DNA from: Tomocerus qinae
Lineage: Eukaryota > Arthropoda > Collembola > Entomobryomorpha > Tomoceridae
Reading direction: 5' to 3'
Length of the DNA: 64,000 nt
Assembly (NCBI GenBank): GCA_020055645.1
Contig: CM034547.1
Span: 2,356,001 to 2,420,000 of the forward strand
The translations under genes and the position numbers were made by a program. The notes under the pieces were generated by a model, which was not told where the DNA came from, ran no database searches, and worked only from the letters and a program-made list of their open reading frames with translations. Numbering within the stretch: position 1 is the stretch's first letter; each line of letters starts with the position of its first letter. This document shows, piece after piece, positions 10,378 through 20,887 of this stretch.

Positions 10378-12060
10378 ATGTTTTCAAAGTGGACAAGCAA
10401 GAATTCGACGACAGAACGTGTTATTAAAAGCGTCCCAGTACCTCGGAAAGAACGACTGGGTGTGACAGATGTATTTGATGACAATGGAGTTCCCGATCCT
10501 GAAAGAATAAAAGCTCATTTTGTTCAAGAGGGGAGACTTGACGATGTAGCCGCCATGAGAATAATTCAAGATGCTACCGCGTTATTTCGGAATGAAGGGA
10601 CTATGGTGGAAATGGATGGAGCTATGACCATCTGTGGAGATGTCCATGGTCAGTTCTACGATCTTTTGAAACTTTTTGAAGTGGGCGGTGATCCTGCTTA
10701 CAATCAGTATATATTCCTTGGGGACTACGTGGACAGGGGATACTTCAGTATCGAATGCGTATTGTATTTGTGGTCATTGAAGTTGTACTACCCGGACTCG
10801 TTTTGGCTCCTACGCGGAAATCATGAATGTCGACATCTGACAGAGTACTTTACATTCAAGCAAGAATGTAAGATCAAATACGATGAACAAATCTATGAAG
10901 CATGTATGGAATCCTTTGACGCCCTTCCTTTAGCTGGATTGATCAGCCGACAATTCCTTTGCATCCACGGAGGGCTCTCTCCAGAAATACAGAACTTGGA
11001 CGACATTAGAAAAATAGATCGATTTAGAGAGCCTCCTCCATACGGACCCATGTGCGATCTGCTTTGGTCGGATCCAATAGCAGATTTTGGAAATGAAAAG
11101 AACACCTCGGAACATTTCTCCCACAATACTGCACGAGGATGCGCCTACTTTTATACTTATGAAGCATGTAGGGATTTTATCCAGAACAATAATTTATTGT
11201 CCATTGTCAGAGCTCATGAGGCCCAAGATTCTGGATATCGCATGTATCGAAGAAATCCAGCAACAGGATTTCCAGCTTTGATTACAGTCTTCTCAGCTCC
11301 CAACTATCTCGACGCTTACAACAATCGTGGCGCGCTTCTTAAATATGAAAATAATCTGATCAACTTTCGGCAGTTTCAGTCGTCACCACATCCTTTCTGG
11401 TTGCCTAACTTCATGGATGTATTTACATGGTCCTTGCCTTTTATCGGAGAGAAAGTCACTGCCTTGCTGGTCCATGTATTGAATATTGCTACAGATGAAG
11501 AGATCTCGGCCAAGTTAGTAGAAGAAAAAGAGGAGGATAAATCTCTTCTCTCTGAGGAAAGAATGGAGTCCATTCGGTCAAAGGTTCGAATTGTCGGGAA
11601 AATGTCCAAGACTTTCTCCGTACTTAGAGAAGAAAATGAAAATTGTTTACAACTGAAAGGGCTCACGCCCACTGGAAATTTACCTTTGGGAGCAATGTCT
11701 GAGGGAAGAGTGTCAATTGTCAATGGTATAGACACTAGAAAGTCACAACTTGTAAAATGTAGTGTTCGAAATGTTGTAATATGTTATAAAACAGATGTAT
11801 TATTTATGTACAAAATATATTGATATATAGCTTTACAAAGAGTTTCCCTGCACAAAGTGATGTCATTTGAAGAAGCCAGAGGTTTGGATGCTATCAATGA
11901 GAGAATGCCTCCGAGAGCAGATGGTCAAAGTGAAGAAAGCCATTGGCCTACTGGGGCAAGACCAAAAAAAGCAGTTTCTAACGCTGACGCTTCAAAAAAG
12001 ACTTCTGCGATTACTAACGTCAAAACTCCAGTGAAGAAATCCAGTTTCCGACCAGTTTAA
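10378..12060 (+). CDS. CanA: Calcineurin A, serine/threonine protein phosphatase 2B catalytic subunit
   Basis: This is the Ca2+/calmodulin-activated phosphatase that works with calcineurin B, for example dephosphorylating NFAT-type targets. The metallophosphatase core is intact: GDVHGQ (residues 87-92), GDYVDRG (115-121), LRGNHE (145-150), HGGLSP (197-202), [13 protein letters not shown] and SAPNYLD. The B-subunit-binding helix [17 protein letters not shown] and the calmodulin-binding segment ([20 protein letters not shown]) follow. The frame stays open to 11823, where a stop follows VLFMYKIY. The autoinhibitory segment ([19 protein letters not shown]) resumes at 11857 in the same phase. A 72-nt intron 11759-11830 (GTAGTG...TATATAG) restores one frame, giving about 536 residues. 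I therefore call one gene with an optional intron. ATG at 10378 follows 'caacga' and leads into the family-typical [13 protein letters not shown]. The catalytic region has no introns, so a retrogene origin is possible. Confidence 0.93.
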
Positions 12061-12669
12061 GACAGTATGGGTTGGTGCGGTTGGGTGATTGTTTGAGTGA
12101 TAATAATGGCGAGTGATGCGCAATGTGAGACGAGGGTACTCAAATTAGCCGCGGATTATGAATTGAAAATTGAAACTGATGAGGTCGGAAATTAACTGTT
12201 TTGGATTGCAATGCAACGTTGCAATGCATTTGCCACATTTTAATTTTCCTTCAAAAAGCTGGAAACATTAAAAAGTTGTCGAAATCGAAACATCAGTGTC
12301 GAAAGCAACGCAACTATCTATACTGTATTATAATTTCCGGGAGTATGTGGCCGAAGGCCTGGTATTTGTTTTACTGCTCGGTTTCAACATTGCATAGAGT
12401 CGAGAATGAATTCCTTTCCGTTTCGACACAACTTTCGTGTCCAAGATTCTATTCGATATTATTATTATTTGATTTGCCATTTGATATCGTGCTATCTGCT
12501 AACTGCTATATCCTAATCTTAATCCCATCTATATTGGGCAAATCAGTGAAAATTTGGCACTTTGACAGTTGAGCGGTTTGGCAAACTTTTCCAAAGTGCC
12601 AAGTGGATGGTGGACTTTGGCAGTCAATTACGGACTGTGATTGTTGGAGAGCATCTGCCAAGACTTTGC
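12061..12669. other. 3' flank of calcineurin gene, no gene seen
   Basis: This holds the presumed 3' UTR and intergenic sequence. A 123-codon ORF at 12201-12572 has no recognisable features and I treat it as chance. There is no poly(A) tract that would mark the end of a retrocopy. Confidence 0.5.
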
Positions 12670-14460
12670 TTGTCTAGTACTAAACCTATTATTTGCCTTT
12701 GGCAAATAGGTCTAGTCAGTTTGCCTTTAAAAAATGGGGTCGGTTTTGCTCCTTCTCAAGGAGCAAATTATCCATGGTTATTATAAAAAATAATAAATCA
12801 CAACAGATTATTTCATTTCAAAATTTTATATGATTTTCATATGCATTCACAAGGGGAATATTTATTGCAACATTTGACTTCTGCATTGCGGTCGTTTGAT
12901 ATCAGTATATATTACATACCTTTTAGCATATCATATTACTACCACCATCCTAAGCTACACTTATCATATCATATGATACTACTCCACTTTATGAATAATA
13001 AAAGTTATAATCATGTTATTGGATTAACTTTCAAACTATGAAAACAACACAATAGAATAGATCATTTTAATTACTTGCTGTAAGGAGCAACTGTTGATAC
13101 AACTACTATTATGTTGACACACAAAATAGACAGTAGACATATTGAAAGGTTTAGTTATTGTAGATTTTTCGGTTATACAATTAATATTGCAAGTCACTGC
13201 ATAAAGAATTTTCAACTTCAGAATAAATTATAGAATTTCCGAATAAATTATAGAATTTCCGAATAAATTATAGAATTTCCGAATAAATTATAGAATTTCC
13301 GAATAAATTATAAAATTTTAGAACTACAATATGTATTGTTTTATGAATTTATTGCACGGTTAAAGGTTTTGGCATACATTACAAAAGTAGGATTGCATGG
13401 AAAAAGGCGGTGTGACTTTACAGGTGACGGGAATTACCGGATTTGTGAAATCACCAACGCTTCCAAAAGTCGTACAAGAAACTTAACGTCATAGTTCAGG
13501 CACTTTTACACGTGCAGTTTGGGGATATGAATGTAATAAGTTGGTTGCATGGAGCTATACTTCAATCATTAAATCAACTTTTATTTGTTTTGGACTTAAA
13601 AAATTACTTAGTATCAATATATTTCAACATAATGTGTAAATTTGGAATTAAATTATGTTTAACCACATTAAAATGTGTTAAGAATTGGCTCTTAACTGCA
13701 CGTACAAGTTTCTTGTACGACTTTCGGAAGCGTTGGTGATTTCACAAATCCGGTAATTCCCGTCACCTGTAAAGTCACACCGCCTTTTTCCATGTAATCC
13801 TACTTTTGTAATGTATGCCAAAACCTTTAACCGTGCAATAAATTCATAAAACAATACATATTGTAGTTCTGAAATTTTATAATTTATTCGGAAATTCTAT
13901 AATTTATTCTGAAGTTGAAAATTCTTTATGCAGTGACTTGCAATATTAATTGTATAACCGAAAAATCTACAATAACTAAACCTTTCAATATGTCTACTGT
14001 CTATTTTGTGTGTCAACATAATAGTAGTTGTATCAACAGTTGCTCCTTACAGCAAGTAATTAAAATGATCTATTCTATTGTGTTGTTTTCATAGTTTGAA
14101 AGTTAATCCAATAACATGATTATAACTTTTATTATTCATAAAGTGGAGTAGTATCATATGATATGATAAGTGTAGCTTAGGATGGTGGTAGTAATATGAT
14201 ATGCTAAAAGGTATGTAATATATACTGATATCAAACGACCGCAATGCAGAAGTCAAATGTTGCAATAAATATTCCCCTTGTGAATGTATATGAAAATCAT
14301 ATAAAATTTTGAAATGAAATAATCTGTTGTGATTTATTATTTTTTATAATAACCATGGATAATTTGCTCCTTGAGAAGGAGCAAAACCGACCCCATTTTT
14401 TAAAGGCAAACTGACTAGACCTATTTGCCAAAGGCAAATAATAGGTTTAGTACTAGACAA
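12670..14460. mobile_element. Large foldback element, ~850-bp arms
   Basis: The left arm, about 12670-13490, pairs with the right arm, about 13693-14460. The ends are 'ttgtctagtactaaacctat' and 'ataggtttagtactagacaa', and the inner ends are 'gtcgtacaagaaactt' and 'aagtttcttgtacgac'. The loop of about 200 bp carries no recognisable coding sequence. The left arm contains about five copies of a 20-bp repeat and the right arm about two. A partial copy of the same family lies at 1-558. The segment 'aataaatattccc ... gaaaatcatataaaatttt' is shared with the 54-56 kb foldback, so the families are related. Confidence 0.85.
13210..13316. repeat. 20-bp tandem repeat, about five copies
   Basis: The unit is GAATAAATTATAGAATTTCC. 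It sits in the left arm of the foldback, with only about two copies in the right arm near 13873-13912. It is a simple minisatellite expansion. Confidence 0.85.
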
Positions 14461-15584
14461 AGACTTTGCATGACTGCCAAGCTAAAAGGCATGTGCAAAT
14501 ATTTGTGCACTTGGTCAAATCCCTTTTGTTGTTATGACTACAAAACCAAAGTTATTCACAAAGCACAACATGAGCGGTAAACCAAAGTAATAGTTGTTTG
14601 TAGTCATGGAGATAGCCGTCTTGCATGATTTCAAATAAATTGACTCAAATGAATTTGCAAAGTGAAATCAAAAATATCAAAATTGCAGTTTGGCAAACAT
14701 ACTGCGCATGCCTCAGAACTGCAACTTTTACATGTGCCAACTTGCCTAAAGTCCACTGATTATCCCATATATCTCTGCTAAAATTTGTAATCTCACATTG
14801 CCCATTACAACCCATGTTCTTGAAGGTTTTCGAAGATATACGCACGATAATCGTACTGATTACTTGTTATAAATTGAGATATATGAAGTGTGATTATATT
14901 ATGTACTTTATTTTATTAGTAAAAAATATTAACTTTCCATTGCTTTAAAAAAATAAAATGTCTAAACTGTGAACAATTACTTTACAAGAAAGGGGCCATT
15001 AATTAAAGCTAGAGTAGTTTCATGTTTCTGATTCCAAATTCCAATGCAATAAATAATTCTTTCATAGGCCATTATTTAGAACGCTGAAAAATGTTTCACA
15101 AAATCCAGATTTTCTATAACCAAATGATAGTAAATACGAGGAGGTTGAGGCGGGCCCAAAAAATACGGCCAAATCATGCAGGTACGGTTTAATGGTCAAA
15201 TGTTATTGGAAAAAAATGATGTAATATTATAGCTATGGCTATATGGCTGTCGTACCAAGACTTTTAATCAGTAATAGCTTATTCGAAAGTTCACAGGTCG
15301 TGTAATATGTTATAACTTTGCATAGCGGTATACCTATGACATGCGTTATTTATTATGACATGCGTTATTTATTATGACATGCTTTCTTAGACCCGTTTGA
15401 CCATGGTTTATTATTAAAAAATTGAATACAGGAAGTTTTGATTAAAGTTGGAACAAAATTATGTTTATTGCATCTTTGCTTGATGTTTAACAATAGTTAT
15501 GTTTATTTATTTGCAATACCAAGTTACTTCCTCTGAGGTATAGCGATGTGGGGATACTGTATGGCCGTAGGGCCTGTGGTCTCA
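14461..15584. other. Stretch without recognised genes
   Basis: No convincing ORF or large inverted repeat is present. A 20-bp unit (GACATGCGTTATTTATTAT) is repeated twice near 15338-15378. A fragment 'aatacaggaagttttgatta' near 15423 resembles 10261-10281, so some dispersed repeat is present. Confidence 0.5.
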
Positions 15585-15618
15585 GATCATTAGGGAATTT
15601 CCAATGTGTTTCCATAAC

Positions 15619-15791
15619 CAGAGTTCCATTTTAGCCGGCTAAAAAACTTATATTAGCCAGCCAGCCGGCTAAAATGGCCGGTCTTCGAACCCTATAGTTC
15701 GATTTTAGCCGGCTAATAAGCTGTTTGGCCAGCTGGCTAGCCATTTTAGCCGGCCGGCTGGCTGGTTAAAATGGCCGGTCCCTGAACACTG
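15619..15791. mobile_element. hAT MITE with AGCCGGCT motifs, second copy
   Basis: The ends are CAGAGTTCC and GAACACTG, with an exact 8-bp target duplication TCCATAAC at 15611-15618 and 15792-15799. It is of the same family as 5705-5925 and rich in 'agccggctaaaa' and 'ccagccggctgg'. The opposite arm of the host foldback (near 18117-18135) preserves the uninterrupted site. Confidence 0.92.
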
Positions 15792-16099
15792 TCCATAACC
15801 ACTTTATGACCTCTTCTTTCTCATGTGATGAAACTTAGGAGTTTTACCTGTAAAAATTTGGAATAGCCTACGGGACGCAAGACAGGAAATGTCAACACTA
15901 AATTAATCATAGTCATTGTGGAAGTGAGGGGATTCATGATTTACTTACATTCTCCATTTAACTAACCCCAGGAGTAGAGTAAAATGCGATTATTATGCAA
16001 TAAAAGTAATATAAAGTTAAAAATTAAAAAAATGCTCTTTAAAACAAAGATGCTGCATTAACTTTCTAGAGCTACTCAATCACATGCTAACAAGGTACA

Positions 16100-16625
16100 C
16101 TGATTGAATTTTGAGGTAATAATTATTTTTAATAATACATACATCTTTAAATTGACATGTATCAAGTTCTTTCCAAAGTCTAAGATTTTTTGTACTCATA
16201 TCGTGAACAATAAAATTCCTACAACTTCCAATTCGCACTCGTGAACTTTACATATAACTTCAAAAAGCTTCTGTTTTGTAACTTTTCCATCGTATGCACT
16301 ATTTGCTTCCAAGTTGGGCCTAGACCTCGCACCGAAAATACCATTACGTTTTTGTTGTTTCCCAAAATTACGCTCCAGTAAAATCATAACAGTATTTGCT
16401 GTCACTTGCCATCTCATCGAACCCAACTAGACATAGTCTTTCCAGTTGAGAGGAATTAAGAAATATCATATTTAGATCAATAACTGGAAAAATCATTCCT
16501 TCCTTTAATTTCATCTTAGCCAGCCATAACTGTACCGTCCTTTCAGTAGGAAGCGGATAATTGAGCACCTTAACACATGGAGTAATTGAAAATTTTAAGA
16601 AATTAAAAACCAATGTTATGTAGTT
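16100..16625 (-). pseudogene. P-element/THAP9-like transposase fragment
   Basis: On the minus strand, 16613-16368 encodes NYPLPTERTVQLWLAKMKLK and then LVGFDEMASDSKYCYDFTG. This resembles the catalytic-core start of P-element-type transposases (a PLP...RT..W segment followed by FDEM with its acidic residue). In a second frame (16426-16196) come DGKVTKQKLFEVICKV and VVGILLFTI. Near 16200-16160 HDMSTKNLRLWKEL resembles the family's SDM.....LWK block. The frame changes at least twice and a stop follows YCYDFTG, so it is a dead relic. Immediately to the right (about 16677-16830, plus strand) an open stretch with KFKLDQLKSRIKILEKENA looks like a coiled coil, possibly from the same source but inverted. 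The identification rests on remembered family patterns. Confidence 0.6.
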
Positions 16626-17649
16626 TGATATACTTAAGAATACGTAAAAAACTTTTTCAAATAGTTATAGGCTTTAGACAAGATTGAGTGCACTATTTCT
16701 AAGCAGAAATTCAAACTTGATCAGCTTAAATCGAGGATAAAAATTTTGGAAAAAGAAAATGCACATTACAAGGAGAAAAACTGTGAATTTAACAATATTG
16801 AGACACGGTTACAGGAATTTACAGTACTGTTCATTCTTCGTAGCGATGGTATTGTCCATTGCGGAGTGGCACTTGGATACGCATTCTGATTGGCTGAAAT
16901 TTTTTGAAATCCAGCCTTCTGATTGGCTATTGCTATAACGAATATTTTATAGATTCCCCAGATGGGGGAATTTTAGCAACACTTTACAATTTACTACAAA
17001 TTGCAATGCACTACATGAATATCATACACAGGATGCACACAAAGATTATAACTTTGCAAGGTAACGTTCTCATTCTACTATATTATGAATCATTTACCAC
17101 GTATAGTAATTAAAAACCCTGATGTTGAAGTGTGAAATGTGAATTATTGATAAACTGCCTCCGCTTCAAACAGATGACTCATTAGGTTTTATTTTACTGC
17201 ATTGACAGTTGCAAACCAATAATTTTACTCAAATCTATTATAGCAATAACAATAACATAAAGTATTTTACGACTCCACCTAGACCATGCAATAATATTAT
17301 ACACACAAGGATTTTGCATAAAGTCTGAAAGTTAGCTAACATATAACGAGGGATGCTACTATCTTAATAAATAATAATCTTATCTATCAGTACTGAAATT
17401 TGAAAATTAAAATGATTAAAATGCATAATAATAGTACAAAATATTACCCTAGTCAGCGTTCTTTTCTAGCTCATTTATAATCCTATTATTTGGTATTTTT
17501 GTTTGCGGCTGGGGAAGCAGTGGGCTGTGAAGTAATCGTGATGAAAATCAGTAGACCACCCAACTGTGTGGTCTATAATTCGTCAAATAGATTTGTGGGT
17601 TAATAGATAGCAAAAACTTATAGGGATCATAAATAAATAATAAAAATAA

Positions 17650-17845
17650 AATATTTACATACAGGGATACACATAGTGCTCGATGATGTTTGACAGAAGG
17701 ATCTCCATCAGAACTCCTTTATTTTCCTTCGGTAAAGGACACAGGAATTGAGTTCTGATTGATGGAGATCAACGCTAGAATTTCTCCTTCTTTAGGTACA
17801 TCCGCACTGCAATCTCCGATATCAGAATCAGTTACGACGAATATA
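17650..17845 (-). pseudogene. Loop-encoded peptide scrap related to the 8113-8343 ORF
   Basis: Read on the minus strand, the segment gives VTDSDIGDCSADVPKEGEIL, then, after a frame change near 17704, ENKGVLMEILLSNIIEHYVYP. The left copy of this peptide (8113-8343) has SESDSGDCSAELP, PEENKD and LVEHYLF in the same order. The reading frame is broken by a stop after FTEGK, so this copy is decayed. A GTATGT that could be a splice donor follows VYP. The function is unknown. Confidence 0.5.
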
Positions 17846-18269
17846 CGAATATCATGTGTATGATATTCATGTAGTGCTTTGCAATTTGTAGTAAATTGTA
17901 AAGTGTTGCTAAAATTCCCCCATCTGGGGAATCTATAAAATATTCGTTATAGCAATAGCCAATCAGAAGGCTGGATTTCAAAAAATTTCAGCCAATCAGA
18001 ATGCGTATCCAAGTGCCACTCCGCAATGGACAATACCATCGCTACGAGGAATGAACAGTACGTCCCGTAGCCTATTCTGTTATAAATCCGAAGTTTCATC
18101 ACATGAGAAAGAAGAGGTCATAAAGTGGTTATGGAAACACATTGAGAATTTCCAAAAAAAGTTACTGGCAAACATGATAGTCGAGAAATCATTTTTGTTT
18201 CCATGCACCTGAACTTAAAAGAATATAATAATAGTAGCTAATGTGATAGGATAAGAGTAGCTACCTGCC

Positions 18270-19393
18270 AATGTTCATTTACTGTTACCCGCATTGAAGT
18301 TTAGCCTTCCTATCCCCAAGTTGCATAGCGATACGCATTCTGATTGGTTGATAATTTTTGAAATCCTGCAATCTGATTGGTTATTTCTATGACAAAAATT
18401 CTATAGGTTACCTAAATGGGGACACATTTTCAAAATTTATGAAATTGTTGCAAAACTCGACCAAGTCATATTATGAATCATCTGAATGATCTATTTACCT
18501 ACTACTTTCCCTTTCAATGTACACATTTATGAGAATGGTGAATCGAGCTATTTATATACACAATATTATGGAATTATTTAACTATGACTCTGGTACAAGT
18601 GAACAATCGGTACTACTTTATTCCAATTTATTACCAAATAAAGGTTATATATAATATAGGTCGGTTTGAAGATTAATATCATTCAGTACTATGTTATAGT
18701 AGCGTAGAACAAAATATCAATAAATCATTAAGATCCATCTTTTTTCATTTCAGCTGTATTATTTAGCCTAGGAGTCCTTTTGACCTGGATCGACGAAAAT
18801 TAAAAGTTAGTCGCCTGAGTGTCATTGAGGAGTTGTCCAAGAAAGGTTACAGTCAGCTCGCAAATACTGATGAAGCATCAGCTTCTGAGACAGTGTAATC
18901 TGATTGCTTCTACATATTTATAGAGATCGAATAGTTAATTAATGTTGTGTAAACAGATTTTCTAGAATACAGTGCAATTTAACTAGTTAGTTACATAGTT
19001 AATTCTAAATTAATGCATTTACCTTCATGTGGTAATAAATTGGAATAAAGTAGTACCGATTGTTCACTTGTACCAGAGTCATAGTTAAATAATTGCATAA
19101 TATTGTGTATATAAATAGCTCGATTCACCATTCTCATAAATGTGTACATTGAAAGGGAAAGTAGTAGGTAAATAGATCATTCAGATGATTCATAATATGA
19201 CTTGGTTGAGTTTTGCAACAATTTCATAAATTTTGAAAATGTGTCCCCATTTAGGTAACCTATAGAATTTTTGTCATAGATATAACCAATCAGATTGCAG
19301 GATTTCAAAAATTATCAACCAATCAGAATGCGTATCGCTATGCAACATGGGGATAGGAAGGCTAAGCTTCAAAGCGGGTAACAGTACCTTACC
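18270..19393. mobile_element. Foldback element, close relative of 7743-9036
   Basis: The left arm (about 18285-18600) pairs with the right arm (about 19060-19393). The order runs from 'tactgttacccgc', 'ccttcctatccccaagttgc', CTGATTGG at about 18339 and 18371, through 'tcatctgaatgatctattta'. The right arm has CCAATCAG near 19288 and 19319. Sequence similarity to 7780-8850 is high throughout the arms. The loop includes a plus-strand open stretch, described separately. Confidence 0.85.
18768..18898 (+). pseudogene. Exon-like coding scrap in foldback loop
   Basis: After a good splice-acceptor-like stretch ('cttttttcatttcag' ending at about 18754, with another AG near 18767), an open frame reads SPFDLDRRKLKVSRLSVIEE, then LSKKGYSQL, then ANTDEASASETV and a stop. 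The C-terminal twelve residues match the end of the 8113-8343 ORF, but the upstream part does not. This looks like a terminal exon captured or carried by the foldback family. No product is recognised. Confidence 0.4.
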
Positions 19394-19407
19394 GACCCAC
19401 TGCACTG

Positions 19408-20879
19408 CAGAGGTGGGCGCTCTCCCTACCTTAACCATCCAAATATGACCCATATTCATACCCATCCCCTACTTTAATGTGATTTTAGGGATGGAATGGG
19501 AAGATTCAAGCTTTGCATACTTGAAGCATTTAATGTGGTAGTTCATAATATATAGTGGCTATAGTTTTTAAGCGTATCTGTTCACTTCTCGTAAGTAAAC
19601 AGTCCAATTCTGAGAACAAATTGTATTAATAGAAAGGTTAAAGCCAATTCCTTAGGGAATTGGTTTCTACTTTTACAGTATACTTTGAATTTTACAAAAA
19701 ATTAACTTTACGTAAACCAACACAATTTATTATATTGATCTTGTCTTTTGACCCTTACTTTAGGGATGAAGTACGTAAGACTCCTTACTTTACTGGATGA
19801 GCACGGTAGGTTCAAGGTATCGGAAAACCCGGGTTTTTTAGGAAAAAACCCTCGACCCCGGGTTTTTTAGGAAAAAACCCTCGACCCCGGGTTTTTTGGG
19901 TTTAAGGGTTTTTTATATAATTATAGGTATAAATACAAGCCTATACTATAGTATATATAGGAAAACTACAGCTGGCAATAATAACAACCATGTAATCCTA
20001 AAACTACCATTATTTACGTCTATAAAATCAAAAATTAAGGCATAAAAATTTAATTTTTAACATGTTTTAGCACAGTTAACACGCTGTATTTTTTGTGAGC
20101 ACCTATATTTGATAACAACTAGTGAAAAACTATGTATTACTATATATTACTGATTACAATGACTTTAAGAAATTCCTTCATTAATATGGAGCTTAAAGCA
20201 GTACAGTAATAAATATGTAAGTGATTAATTAAAATTCAGTATAATTAATGTTTCCACTTATGCATTCATTGGCAATTCGTAAGTAATTATTTAATTAAAC
20301 CAATATCTTCACGGCGATTAAAATATATACATAAAACAAATAATCAAATCACGATCGTGATGATTATATATATTCACATGAATCACGATACAGAATTACT
20401 GCAAGTATATATTATAAAGTATAAAAACTAAATATTTTGTTTCCACCTGATTATGCATTTATTTACATTTTCAAATAGAAATATGACAAAGTTAGTATGT
20501 TTTGCTTATGTAGATGGAGCTTTAGTGCACATAATAGCATGTTTTGTAAAAAACCCAATAAACCCCGGGTTTTTTAAGTGAAGCGGGGTGGGTTATTTGC
20601 CAAAAAACCCCAACCCATAAAAAACCCGACCCACAACCCTGGGTAGGTTACGGTATGCTTTATAATCCGACGTAGTGATTATGGTAGGTACGTACTGTAT
20701 GTTTTCTTACTTTACGAGTTGGGTAGGGTAGGGCGTAGGGTACGGTAAGACTCCTTACTTTACTGGTTGAGTACTGTAGGGTACGCGTACCCTACATACC
20801 GTACGTACGGTATGGTTCATTACTTTACGAGTTGAGTATGGTAAGATAAGGTATGCAAGTACGATAAAGCCCACCTCTG
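19408..20879. mobile_element. Non-autonomous hAT element (CAGAGGTGGGC ends)
   Basis: The ends CAGAGGTGGGC and GCCCACCTCTG match a terminus known from many hAT elements. The flanks CTGCACTG (19400-19407) and CTGCTCTG (20880-20887) are an 8-bp duplication with one difference. The visible interior repeats 'actccttactttactggttga' and 'tacttta(c)gagttgagta' motifs near 19768-19800, 20700-20780 and 20815-20840. There is no transposase. A second hAT-like element sits inside it. Confidence 0.8.
19813..20641. mobile_element. hAT-like element nested in 19408-20879
   Basis: An exact 8-bp duplication GGTAGGTT (19805-19812 and 20642-20649) flanks a segment that starts CAAGGTATCGG and ends CCACAACCCTG. 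Both ends carry CCCGGGTTTTTTAGG-type repeats, several direct copies on the left and an inverted cluster on the right. The AT-rich middle (19920-20540) has no ORF. Confidence 0.78.
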
Positions 20880-20887
20880 CTGCTCTG

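Larger units (their letters stand above)
15585..18160. mobile_element. Foldback element carrying a hAT MITE and a P-element-like insert
   Basis: The right arm is continuous (about 17840-18150). It reads inward from 'ttggaaattctcaatgtgtt' (reverse sense) through 'cataaagtggttatggaaac', 'gtcccgtag', 'gaacagtac' and CCAATCAG near 17959 and 17994. The left arm has the same order but is interrupted twice. A 173-bp hAT MITE lies at 15619-15791. A 947-bp block lies at about 15878-16824, between 'tacgggacg' and 'tactgttcattc', which are adjacent on the right. The CTGATTGG pair of the left arm is near 16886 and 16919. The loop (about 17100-17840) holds a minus-strand coding scrap near 17650-17840. Confidence 0.8.

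Noticed and set aside
11376-11735. 119-codon minus-strand ORF inside the calcineurin gene
   Set aside because: It is antisense to a highly conserved coding region, and the codon pattern belongs to the plus strand.
12201-12572. 123-codon ORF after calcineurin
   Set aside because: It has no conserved motif, no supporting splice sites and sits in AT-rich flank. It is probably chance.
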